42,662 nt of DNA from Streptomyces sp. MBT65 (GCF_016612545.1 NZ_JAENRY010000036.1:1-42662), one strand, 5' to 3'. Positions 26,496 through 34,204 are shown, counted from the first letter of the stretch. A program made the numbers and translations. The notes: a model not told the origin generated them from the sequence alone.

Positions 26496-26566
26496 CAACC
26501 GAAGCAATTGGGCAAGAGTTCACCGTGTTACGTGCGTGTAAAAGGATGCCCGCGCCGCGGTCCCGC

Positions 26567-27664
26567 CTACGGCAGCTGCTGGAGCACGTCCCACTGCAGC
26601 CCGTCGGCCGCGGCAAGGAACACCCGCTGGCGCAGGTGGCGGTCGCGGATCTGGACGGTGCCGCGCGGAGTCTCGTACTCAAGGCCCTCGGCGGTCTCCT
26701 GGATCCTGTCCATGTCCGTGCCGCCCGCCCGGCGCAGCAACTCGGTGAGCATGCGCACGCCCTCGTAGCAGGACTCACCGAGACTGTTGAGCACCGGCGC
26801 GTTGGGGCCGAACCGGCGTCCGTACGCGGCGGCGAAGTCGAGGCCGGACGCGGTGGGCAGGTCCTCGAAGTAGCCGGCCGAGGTCATCAGCCCCCGGGTG
26901 TTCTCCGGCCCGGTCGCCAGCAGGACGTTCTCCTCGATCAGCGAACTGAACCGAATGTGGTCACGGTCGAGTCCGGCGGCGGTGAACGCACGGTTGAAGA
27001 GCACCGCGTCGTCGCCGATCAGCAGCATGAGGACCGCCTCGCAGCCGCTGGCCGCCACCCGGGCCAGAACCGGACCGAAGTCCCTGGTGCCCAACGGCAC
27101 ATACATCTCGTCACAGACCTCGCCGCCCAGCTCCCGCAGGTAGCGGTGAGCGGCGCGGGCGGAGGAGCGGGGCCAGACGTAGTCGTCGCCGACGATCGTC
27201 CAGCGGCGGATACCGAGTTCACCGGCGAACCACTGCAGCGAGGGCCGCAGTTGACGCCCCGGGGTCTCACCGGTCAGGAACACTCCGGGCGACCGCTCTC
27301 CCCCCTCGTAGAGGGCGGTGTAGACGTACGGCACACGGCCGTCGATGCGCGGGGCGACGACCTCACGGACGGCGGAGATGTGCCAGCCGGCCACCGCGTC
27401 GACGACACCGCCGGAGACCAGCGCGTCGATCTCGGTCGCCACCCGCTCGGGCGGCGCCCCGCCGTCGACGAGCACCAGCCGCAACTCCCTGCCCAGCACG
27501 CCCGAACGGGCGTTGACCTCCTCGGCCGCGAGCTGGGCGCAGCACTCGCAGGAGGGCCCGAAGATTCCGGCGGGCCCCTGGAGCGGTATCACCAGGGCGA
27601 CGTCCAACGCGTCCCGGGTCCGGCCTGCCGGGGAGCCCAGCCGGACAGACGCCTTCTCGATCAT
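26567..27664 (-). CDS. AmiC-like ligand-binding sensor (Peripla_BP fold, no signal peptide)
   Basis: 365 aa with the type I periplasmic binding fold: DVALVIPLQGPAGIFGPSCE at the start, AAEEVNARSGVLGRELRLVL, DAVAGWHISAVREVV, TGETPGRQLRPSLQWFAGEL, WTIVGDDYVWPRSSARAAHR and PTASGLDFAAAYGRRFG. This is the group that includes AmiC of Pseudomonas and urea/short-amide binding proteins of ABC systems. No signal peptide or lipobox is present and no permease or ATPase is nearby, so a cytoplasmic amide sensor is more likely than a transport component. No AmiR-type partner is present; the nearest regulator is the divergent MarR gene. Start ATG at 27664 (GTG three codons earlier also possible). It is the promoter-proximal gene of the amide cluster, 111 bp before fmdB. 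Confidence 0.82.
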   Translation of the reverse strand: MIEKASVRLGSPAGRTRDALDVALVIPLQGPAGIFGPSCECCAQLAAEEVNARSGVLGRELRLVLVDGGAPPERVATEIDALVSGGVVDAVAGWHISAVREVVAPRIDGRVPYVYTALYEGGERSPGVFLTGETPGRQLRPSLQWFAGELGIRRWTIVGDDYVWPRSSARAAHRYLRELGGEVCDEMYVPLGTRDFGPVLARVAASGCEAVLMLLIGDDAVLFNRAFTAAGLDRDHIRFSSLIEENVLLATGPENTRGLMTSAGYFEDLPTASGLDFAAAYGRRFGPNAPVLNSLGESCYEGVRMLTELLRRAGGTDMDRIQETAEGLEYETPRGTVQIRDRHLRQRVFLAAADGLQWDVLQQLP

Positions 27665-27687
27665 AGAGCTCACACTAGCGATTGGTT

Positions 27688-27703
27688 GCTTCGAGAATAT
27701 TTC
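27688..27703 (-). promoter_or_regulatory. Repeat element before the AmiC-like gene
   Basis: GCTTCGAGAATATTTC on the plus strand; shares GCTTCGAGAA and TATTTC with 26475-26495. On the minus strand it gives TATTCT, a fair -10 box, some 25-30 bp before the start. Confidence 0.45.
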
Positions 27704-27727
27704 ACAGCGATAAGGAAACGACTGTAT

Positions 27728-27744
27728 CGTGGAACCATTCCACG
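27728..27744. promoter_or_regulatory. Perfect palindrome between marR-like and AmiC-like genes
   Basis: CGTGGAACCATTCCACG: 7-bp arms around CCA. It sits in the 162-bp divergent intergenic region, 83 bp before the MarR start, and is a natural binding site for the MarR dimer, allowing control of both directions. Confidence 0.65.
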
Positions 27745-27826
27745 TGGACCTTCCCTGCGGCGCACAGCGTGCACGACCGCTGGCGCCGCAGACCACCCCC
27801 ACACCACGACGACACTGGGCAGGGCG

Positions 27827-28264
27827 ATGACCACGACCCCGGCGGCCGTATCCGAACTCGACTTGGCACGAGCACTCACGCTCGTGGAGCGGAGCGTCGT
27901 CCAACGGCTCGGCGAGGCGCTGAAGGCGGAGGGCGCGACGCTCGAGGAGTGGCGCGTGCTGTCGTTCCTCGCCGACGACACCGGCCACGCCATGGCCGAA
28001 GTCGCCGAGTTCGCCCTGCTGACGGCACCGACCCTGACCAAGGTCGTCGACCGCATGGTGTCCCTCGGCCTCGTCCTGCGCCGGGTGGACGACACCGACC
28101 GGCGGCGCGTCCTCGTCTTCGCCTCGGAGCGGGGAAACGAGGCGCTCCCCCGCTGGACCGCTGCGGTCGAACGCGAAAAGGACCACATAGTGACCGCCCT
28201 TGGGCCCGAGGAGACGGCCCTGCTGCGGACACTGCTCCAGCGCGCATGGAGACGACTGGGCTGA
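27827..28264 (+). CDS. MarR-family transcriptional regulator
   Basis: 145 aa, the normal size. The winged helix-turn-helix spans about 40-105: TLEEWRVLSFLADDTGHAMA, EVAEFALLTAPTLTKVVDRM (recognition helix) and GLVLRRVDDTDRRRVLVFAS (wing, with the DxRxxxV signature). Terminal helices for dimerisation flank it. It is divergently transcribed from the amide cluster and separated by 162 bp with a perfect palindrome, so it probably controls that cluster and itself, possibly with release by an amide or carboxylate ligand. The start ATG at 27827 has only AGGG upstream; no better start exists. Confidence 0.9.
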   Translation: MTTTPAAVSELDLARALTLVERSVVQRLGEALKAEGATLEEWRVLSFLADDTGHAMAEVAEFALLTAPTLTKVVDRMVSLGLVLRRVDDTDRRRVLVFASERGNEALPRWTAAVEREKDHIVTALGPEETALLRTLLQRAWRRLG

Positions 28265-28334
28265 CGTGCCCGCCCGGGGCGCCGAGGCCGGCTGCCGCCC
28301 GAGCCCGCCGAGATGACAGCCCCGCCCTCGCAGG

Positions 28335-28431
28335 CCGGCTGCGTCGTGCGGTGCGGATGATCGCCGAGGTCCGGCCGGAGTACGACACCGAGTGGGCCGC
28401 GATGAAAGCGGTCGCCAAGAAGCTGGGCATC
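28335..28431 (+). pseudogene. IS3-family OrfA fragment
   Basis: Plus-strand frame gives MIAEVRPEYDTEWAAMKAVA and KKLGI, the helix-turn-helix start of an IS3-type OrfA (compare 'EY.SEWAAI..VA.KLGI'). Only about 32 codons remain; it joins directly to an IS4 fragment on the opposite strand. Confidence 0.6.
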
Positions 28432-28609
28432 CTTCCCGGGACGGGAGCGTACGCACCCGGACCTGAACGGTCTTGGTCTCTTCGAGGACGTGATCGACGA
28501 GCTCGAAGGGTATGTGTTGAGTCAGCCCGCCCAGATGGCCCGGCGCGAAGGCGCCCGCTGCGACGGTGGTAGTACGGGTCAAGGTGCAGGTGGAGAGCTG
28601 ACTCGACAA
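28430..28609 (-). pseudogene. IS4-family transposase N-terminal fragment
   Basis: About 60 codons on the minus strand beginning MSSQLSTCTLTRTTTVAAGA, then FAPGHLGGLTQHIPFELVDH and TVQVRVRTLPSR: the conserved first part of actinomycete IS4-type transposases. The rest is lost at the junction with the OrfA fragment at about 28430. Confidence 0.72.
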
Positions 28610-28619
28610 CGGATCCCCT

Positions 28620-29207
28620 GGTCAAGAAGGTGCTGGTCGACCTTCTCCTATCAGGGAACCGCGGCCTGGAACCCCGGAACGATCCATCTCCGCACCGGGC
28701 TTGACGTGGAGGCCGCCTTGTTAACTTCGTGGCATTGCTTCAACCGCATGATCGGCCAGCTCTACCACTGCCTACAACACCGCCAGCTGTTCGACGAACA
28801 CACCGCGTTCCCCACCGAACTCGTCGCCGCAGCTTGACTCGTTGGCATCGTGAGGTGTCTGCCTTCATGCATCCACCCGGTCAAGATCGCCCGACCAAGG
28901 ACCGTGTTCGATCTGAACCGTCCTCATGATCGATAGGACAACGGCTTCTTACCCCATGTCCGATTCCCCGGTGTCGATGCAGTGGGTGCGGGCGCTCGGG
29001 CGGCCTTTGGTGAGTGGGTCGGTGCTGGTGTCTCTCAAGCAGAGGGCGTGAAGCTGGCACAAGCCGTGCGGTCGCTGTCCAGAGGCCGTCAGCGCGCGCC
29101 TGAACGGGCACCAGGAGGGCAGACAGTCTGTCCGGATGGACCTTGTCGCACCCGTCGCCATGACTTAGAACGAGACGAAAGCTTCCTTGCTGCTGGAGAG
29201 GACTTGC
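28620..29207. other. IS-derived or empty stretch before the eCIS-core gene
   Basis: At 28715-28837 the plus strand reads LTSWHCFNRMIGQLYHCLQH then RQLFDEHTAFPTELVAAA and a stop, which looks like a transposase tail but I cannot name the family. From 28840 to 29190 nothing protein-like is seen. The promoter of the next gene should be here; none was identified. Confidence 0.35.
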
Positions 29208-30455
29208 GTGCACTACCTCGGACACGGACAGGCTCGTAGTAACGAACACCCGTCGCCCGCATCGCGTGCCGGCACGCCGCGCGCGGGGCTGACGGGCGCC
29301 TGGCTGACGCACTTGCAACGTATCGCGGCCAAGGGAAGCGGGCCTGCCGACCAGGAGAGGGAGAACGCGGACCACGCCCAGGTGCAGCGCGCCGCAGTGG
29401 ACAATGCCCTTCAGTCGCCGGCACGCCAGCTGGATCCCGGCTTGCAGACCGAGATGCAGGCGCGTTTCGACGGCGCCGACTTCAGCAGCGTGAGGGTGCA
29501 TGACGGGCCTGCCGCGCGGGAGGCGGCGGCCGTCGTCGAGGCCAAGGCGTTCACTACCGGACAGCACATCGTGGACGGCGGCGGGATGAGCCAGAAGGAC
29601 TGGGCGCACGAGCTGGCACACACGCTCGACCAGGCGAAGGGGTCCGTCCCAGGCGTGGACAACGGCGCCGGTCTGAGCATCTCGAATCCGGGCGACTCCG
29701 GTGAACGGCACGCAGTCGACACGGCGGACCGGGTCATGCAAGGCCCCGCGCCCATCCAGAGGATCGCCTCCGGGGAGCCGACCAACGACGTCGAACAGCA
29801 CCGGCACAGCCATGCCTGCGGGCACGACGTGCAGCGTGTCGCGACTGGTGCCGTCGCGGTACAGCGCACCCGGCGGGCCACTCGGGAGGACATGGAGGTG
29901 TCCCGGTCCGCCTCGGCGCTGACACGGAACGCACAGATGCTGCGGGCCCAGGGCAAGAACGATTTGGCCGCCAAGCTGGAGGACCAGCTGGAAAAATCGC
30001 TTCCCCTTCCCATGCAGGGGACGGTCGCGTTCGCGAACGACATGCTGGTCCAGCGGCGTCACGGCCGCCGATACAAGCTCTCCCTCGACCTCTCGACAAT
30101 GCTGTACTCGGCGTCACCGCACGAGGGTCGCAAACAGTACGGGACCCCCGAGCTGGCGAACGGCAAGTACAACTTCGTGATCCCCGTCCGGAAGCCGGAC
30201 AAGATCATGGCGTCGCAGGTCGGCACCGAGTACGAAGAGGGGCATTCCGCTCTCGCGAAGGCCAGTAAGGCCGGCGACGGGCACGTGTACTGGGCAGGTA
30301 CTGCCGTGTTCACCGACGGTGTCCTGATGAAGTGGACGAACGACAGCGGTCACTACAGGCCCACAGGCGACGATGCAGGCCAGGTGGCAGGCATCACGGG
30401 CGGTTTTCCTGTCGACAAATACAAGAACTTCGACGACCCGGGCGGGGCGGGCTGA
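29208..30455 (+). CDS. DUF4157 (eCIS-core) protein, probable contractile-injection cargo
   Basis: 415 aa from a GTG start at 29208, preceded by GGAGAGGACTTGC. Residues 28-40 hold LTGAWLTHLQRIA, a variant of the LxxLQRxAGN block found near the N-terminus of eCIS cargo proteins. The eCIS-core (DUF4157) domain runs about 70-142: LDPGLQTEMQARFDGADFSS, VRVHDGPAAREAAA, KAFTTGQHIVDGGG and the HELAH zinc-peptidase-like motif at 134-138. Two 'VQR' segments follow in a linker. The C-terminal 130 residues are a separate unrecognised domain (RRYKLSLDLSTMLYS ... VYWAGTAVFTDGVLMKWTND then SGHYRPTGDD). No signal peptide, as expected for cargo loaded from the cytoplasm. DUF4157 is associated with toxins of extracellular or cytoplasmic contractile injection systems; a toxic function here is inferred. 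A terminator follows. Confidence 0.85.
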   Translation: MHYLGHGQARSNEHPSPASRAGTPRAGLTGAWLTHLQRIAAKGSGPADQERENADHAQVQRAAVDNALQSPARQLDPGLQTEMQARFDGADFSSVRVHDGPAAREAAAVVEAKAFTTGQHIVDGGGMSQKDWAHELAHTLDQAKGSVPGVDNGAGLSISNPGDSGERHAVDTADRVMQGPAPIQRIASGEPTNDVEQHRHSHACGHDVQRVATGAVAVQRTRRATREDMEVSRSASALTRNAQMLRAQGKNDLAAKLEDQLEKSLPLPMQGTVAFANDMLVQRRHGRRYKLSLDLSTMLYSASPHEGRKQYGTPELANGKYNFVIPVRKPDKIMASQVGTEYEEGHSALAKASKAGDGHVYWAGTAVFTDGVLMKWTNDSGHYRPTGDDAGQVAGITGGFPVDKYKNFDDPGGAG

Positions 30456-30473
30456 AGTCTGCGCTGACGAATC

Positions 30474-30515
30474 GGCTGGACGGGGCGGGTAGTCAGCGCC
30501 GTCCAGCCCTTGTTG
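30474..30515 (+). terminator. Hairpin terminator after the eCIS-core gene
   Basis: GGCTGGACGG (30474-30483) and CCGTCCAGCC (30499-30508), a perfect 10-bp stem with a 15-nt loop, followed by CTTGTTGCTTT. Lies between two convergent genes and may serve both. Confidence 0.75.
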
Positions 30516-30523
30516 CTTTCCGC

Positions 30524-30781
30524 TCAGCCCGTGTCTTGGTCGTCGGCTGAAGGGGCTTCCCGATCGGCCGCCGTCCTCGGGGGACTCAGCAGACGCACAA
30601 CGGCGGCGTTTCCCGCCAAGCGTTGCAGCGCGGCCAGGCGGTCGAGGACGCTGGTCTCCGGTGCGGCCCGCGCCGGCTTGCGGCTCTCGCCCGGCCCGCC
30701 CGGTGGCTGCACGTCGCCTGAGGCACCACCGTCATCGAGCCCATCTCCAACTGGCCTTGCGGCATGTGGCAGTTCACGCAT
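30524..30781 (-). CDS. Small protein with eCIS-type LQRLAGNAAV motif
   Basis: 85 aa. The start ATG at 30781 has GAGGTGTGCG upstream. A Gly/Pro/Asp-rich first half leads to VLDRLAALQRLAGNAAVVRL, the standard N-terminal signature seen before the DUF4157 domain in eCIS-linked proteins, then a short acidic tail and a stop. No further domain. It may be a complete short cargo or adaptor, or the stump of a longer effector whose C-terminal part was lost. Convergent with the 415-aa gene and on the same strand as the 586-aa gene about 410 bp upstream. Confidence 0.55.
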   Translation of the reverse strand: MRELPHAARPVGDGLDDGGASGDVQPPGGPGESRKPARAAPETSVLDRLAALQRLAGNAAVVRLLSPPRTAADREAPSADDQDTG

Positions 30782-31192
30782 CGCACACCTCGCACTCGTG
30801 TAGTGCCACGAGCGTGGAACTCACCCCGCAACACGGGTCGTCGCGGCGCCGTTCATCCTACGGCGGGAAGATTGCGCTGTGCCTCCAGGGGTTCACCGGT
30901 TTGCGTTCAGACCGTCTGTGACCGGCGGCGGCATCTGACCACATTCGGCGCGGCGTCGAACGATGAGTTCCGATATCTGTGCGAGGGCCTGCCTGATCAT
31001 GCTCAGGGCCGTTTCTGCGGCGTCTGACAGGGTGGCGTGCGGCGCGGGCTGGATCGTCCGGTCGATGGCAGGCTCGCCGCGGTGCGGCCGGCGGCGATCG
31101 ACTGATTCCTCGCTCCGTGCCTGGATGGCGGTACGGGGATGGCGTCGGGCCCGGCGGCCGCAGTGCTCTGCACGACCGCGGAAAACGGGGCG
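30782..31192 (-). other. Gap between eCIS-like genes; open frame after the TAG of the 586-aa gene
   Basis: After TAG at 31195-31193 the same minus-strand frame stays open for 99 codons to TGA at 30895-30893 and ends in helix-like ATLSDAAETALSMIRQALAQ and ISELIVRRR. It has no ATG/GTG/TTG start with a ribosome binding site, so it is not called as a gene. It could be a former C-terminal extension of the 586-aa protein. Confidence 0.35.
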
Positions 31193-32953
31193 CTACGTCT
31201 GGCGGGGGCCCACCAATTCCCTGTACAGGGCTTCTCGTTCCTTGCTGCCGTCCTCGGTCTTCCCGAGCTTCCGCACCCATTCCTGGTTGAGTTCGTCGAG
31301 GAACGTGCGCCAGTCGCCGTCGTTCCGCTTCTGGGCGAAGTCGGAGAGTTCGACCAGGCGGGAGTTGTCCTTGAGCTTGCCCGCGCCGACCTTGTCGCCC
31401 TTGTGGCCGTGCAGGACGGACTCGTCGTTGGCCGTGGCCTCGCTGGAGGTGGCCTTGTGCTCGTAGCCGACCGGGCTCGTGGCGCCCGGGGCGAGAGTCT
31501 CGATACCGACCAGGAGGGAACCCTTCGTCTTCGCAGTCGGCTGCTGGAATACCAGCAGCATGTGACCCCAGGACCCGTTGGGCAGGATCACGTCGCCGTT
31601 CCAGTCGGCGCCGCCGAGACCGCCGCCCGAGATGTCCATGCCCATGAGCATCGGTGGGTTCGAGCCCGCTTTGGAGAAGAAGTTCTTCACGGCGGCAGGG
31701 AGTTCGCCCTCCTCCTGAAACTTTCCGGGCTTCCCGTCCTTGTCCTCGGTGATCTTCGTACGGTGAGTTGCGAAGCCGCGGTGGGACACCGAGGGGCCGA
31801 GCTGGCGGGCCGGATCCTGGCCTTCCGAGTCCGGGAGGTGCGGGACCGGCTGGGTGGCGCCCAGGAAGTCCGTGAGGTCGTACGGCGACTGACCGTCGGT
31901 CAGGGCGGGGATGTCGATGACGACTCGGCCGCCGTGGGCCAGTGCCCGGATGACGTCCTGCCCGTGGTCGTCCACGTGGGCCTTCTGGCCGGCGTCGTAG
32001 AGCTTCAGACCGTTGCGGAGGATCAGCAGCACCTTGGTGAGCATCTCCCGAGCGTCCTTGTCCTTGGGCGCCCAGGCCCGGGTGGAGTCCTTGTCCGCGT
32101 TCGGGTGACGCCGCTCGGCAGGGATACCGGCCGGGTGAAGGGTGTCCACGGCCGTCTGCCGGATCTGTTCGTACGCCTCCCGTTTCATCTCCTCCCTCAC
32201 GTCGTCGGGGATGTTGGGGGACTTGGTCGTCATGAACCTGCCCAGGGTGTAGTCCGGGTGGCTCGGGGGAGCCGTCATCGCCTCGACCATGTGCGGATGC
32301 TGCTTCTTGAAGGCCAGCGTGGCGGTGAGCACGCGTTTCCCGGAGGAAAGCTTCATCCAGTTGTCGAACCGGCCTCCGACGTATTTCTCGGCCTCCTGGT
32401 ACGTGCCGATGCCGACCCTTTCGAGCCACTTCGGGTTGAGCTTGGACAGGTGCTGGATGTCCGCCAGCTCCTGGTCGGTGAACGGCTCACCGAGCTTCAC
32501 TCGCCGGTCCAGGGTGCGGCGCAGCTTGGGCTCCCCCTCGACCATCCACTCCTCGGGCCACCAGGTGTTGGGGGCGAGCCAACCGATCTTGATCTTCTGT
32601 AGGACCGTGTGGTCGGGGATCGACTTCATCAGGCGCCGGATCTGCTGCGCGCCGTGTTTGTCGCCGCTGCCGACCTCTGGCGCGGGTGCCTCCTGCTCCC
32701 GGGCGGACTCCGCCGGGGCTTCGGCGCCGACACGCTGGACCGTCACTCCGGCCCCGCCGCGGCCGTGGTCGACGGCCCGCGTCTGCTGACTCGCGCCCTC
32801 GTGATGCTGTCCCGCGCCCGCATCCCCCGACGCCACCCGCTGCAAGTGGGTCAACCAGGCGCCGGTGAGTGGGGCGGGCGGCTGGGTGGTACGGGACGGC
32901 CCGCCCCGTAACTGACCGGTCTCCGGGCTGCGCTGCCGCTGGTAAGGGTGCAC
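31193..32953 (-). CDS. Large protein with eCIS-cargo-like N-terminus and unknown C-terminal region
   Basis: 586 aa. GTG start at 32953 with an ideal AGGAGGAATCCGC. Residues 29-41 (LTGAWLTHLQRVA) repeat, at nearly the same position, the block of the 415-aa eCIS-core protein, and the first residues are also Met-His. A flexible linker with TVQR and a Pro/Glu/Ala-rich stretch follows to about residue 95. The remaining 490 residues are hydrophilic and well structured in appearance: IRRLMKSIPDHTVLQKIKIG, LAPNTWWPEEWMVEGEPKLR, FTDQELADIQHLSKLNPKWL, MGMDISGGGLGGADWNGDVI, LPNGSWGHMLLVFQQP and SDFAQKRNDGDWRTFLDELN. I recognise no family. No signal peptide or membrane span. By position and N-terminus it is probably injected cargo or an associated factor; its activity is unknown. 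It lacks the DUF4157 domain itself. Confidence 0.7.
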   Translation of the reverse strand: MHPYQRQRSPETGQLRGGPSRTTQPPAPLTGAWLTHLQRVASGDAGAGQHHEGASQQTRAVDHGRGGAGVTVQRVGAEAPAESAREQEAPAPEVGSGDKHGAQQIRRLMKSIPDHTVLQKIKIGWLAPNTWWPEEWMVEGEPKLRRTLDRRVKLGEPFTDQELADIQHLSKLNPKWLERVGIGTYQEAEKYVGGRFDNWMKLSSGKRVLTATLAFKKQHPHMVEAMTAPPSHPDYTLGRFMTTKSPNIPDDVREEMKREAYEQIRQTAVDTLHPAGIPAERRHPNADKDSTRAWAPKDKDAREMLTKVLLILRNGLKLYDAGQKAHVDDHGQDVIRALAHGGRVVIDIPALTDGQSPYDLTDFLGATQPVPHLPDSEGQDPARQLGPSVSHRGFATHRTKITEDKDGKPGKFQEEGELPAAVKNFFSKAGSNPPMLMGMDISGGGLGGADWNGDVILPNGSWGHMLLVFQQPTAKTKGSLLVGIETLAPGATSPVGYEHKATSSEATANDESVLHGHKGDKVGAGKLKDNSRLVELSDFAQKRNDGDWRTFLDELNQEWVRKLGKTEDGSKEREALYRELVGPRQT

Positions 32954-33161
32954 GCGGATTCCTCCTCGCTGGCCGGGGCGGTTCCCGGTCGGCTCCGTTC
33001 TACGCCGCACCGCCACCGCGCCGGAAGGTCCGCTCGGGCAGATTCCGTTGCCCCCACCCGCCATGTGACAGCGTCGTACGACCGCGCACGCCCATGGCTC
33101 GCGGGTCCTCGCCCTCGCCTGCGTCGCAGCCCGTCCCGCCGTGGCTCCGTGTGGCTCACCC

Positions 33162-33270
33162 TCACCCTCGCAGGAGTTGGGCGACGGCTGCATTGCTCGT
33201 CGAGCGCTGGAGATGGACGAGCTGAACGTCCATCCCGCCGACCGGGCCCTGCCACTGCCCGCCGGTCGGC
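33162..33270 (-). pseudogene. Fragment with eCIS-type LQR...NAAV motif
   Basis: The minus-strand frame ends GGMDVQLVHLQRSTSNAAVA then QLLRG and TGA at 33162, an evident match to the LxxLQRxAxNAAVxxLL signature. Upstream of about 33270 it becomes antisense to a transposase fragment, so its true start is gone or is a late ATG without ribosome binding site. One base shift after QLLR would join it to the open frame that leads into the 586-aa gene. Confidence 0.55.
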
Positions 33271-34020
33271 ACTCCCATGGCCTGCGCCGACTCGCGGTGA
33301 CCGAAGCGGTGCGCGGTTCGTACGACCAGGCCAAGGCGGCGATCGAGAATCGGTGCGGGAAGATCCTGGGCAAACGACAGGCCGAAGACCTCGTCATCGC
33401 CTTTGCCGGAACAACGGTGACATCCGCGCTCAACGACAGACGACACTACGACTCACCGGCAGAGCCACCCAGGACATCGACGCGTTGTACCGGCATCAAC
33501 TGGTGCTGCCGGCCACCGCCGACACCCTCTTGGTCCTGCAGATCGACGGCAAGGGCATTGTCATGCGGCGCGAGGCGCTACGGCCGGCCACCTTCAAGGC
33601 CCACCAGGCTGCCCGCCGGGCGATGCGCACCCGCCTCGGTCCGGGCGAGAAGCCGCACCGCGAGCGAATGGCCACCCTGGCCTGCGTCTTCGACACAGCC
33701 CCGTCACCGCGCCGGCCGCACGGCATCGTCGCCCCTCCGACCGGCCCCAGCCATGAGCCCGCGCCGAGACCGGGGCCGAAGGCCACGGCGAAATGGCTCA
33801 CCGGCTCGGTTGTCCACCCGCCCGAGCACACCATCGCCGCCGCCTTCGACCAGGCCGAAGCCCACGACCCCGCTCATGTCCGCACCTGGGTGGTGCTTGT
33901 CGATGGCGCCCGCCATCAACTCGAGCTCATCCACGCCGTGGCCGCCCGGCGCCGCGTCACCGTGCACGGTCTGCTCGACATCGTGCACGTCGGTGAGTAT
34001 CTATGGACCGCCGCTCACGC
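33268..34020 (+). pseudogene. ISKra4-family transposase, frameshifted and truncated
   Basis: First frame: SHGLRRLAVTEAVRGSYDQA, KAAIENRCGKILGKRQAEDL. After a gap near 33430-33470 a second frame follows: TLLVLQIDGKGIVMRREALR, EKPHRERMATLACVFDTAPS, KATAKWLTGSVVHPPEHTIA, AAFDQAEAHDP and HVRTWVVLVDGARHQLELIH, ending near VHVGEYLW. These are the conserved blocks of ISKra4 transposases (D in QIDGKG and D in VLVDGARHQ). The C-terminal third is missing and the fragment meets a PASTA-domain remnant at about 34015. Confidence 0.82.
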
Positions 34021-34180
34021 CTTGCCGACGATGTCGGTAGGGATCTGCACGGTCTGCACGGCCTTGGCGATCTTCACGCCGATCGCCGTGCCCGACTCGA
34101 CCTCGTCGCCGGAAGCGACGCTCTGTCCCACCACGATCCCCGCCTCTGCGTCGCTCTCGACCTCGGTCGGGTGTGTCAAT
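34015..34180 (-). pseudogene. PASTA-domain protein, C-terminal fragment
   Basis: A minus-strand frame with no start codon gives HPTEVESDAEAGIVVGQSVA, SGDEVESGTAIGVKIAKAVQ and TVQIPTDIVGKA then TGA at 34015. 'GxVVGQSxxxGxxVxxGTxxxxxxA' is the PASTA pattern of peptidoglycan-sensing kinases and related surface proteins. Only about 55 codons remain. Confidence 0.6.
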
Positions 34181-34204
34181 CTAACGGCCCTGTCTCACAG
34201 TTGA

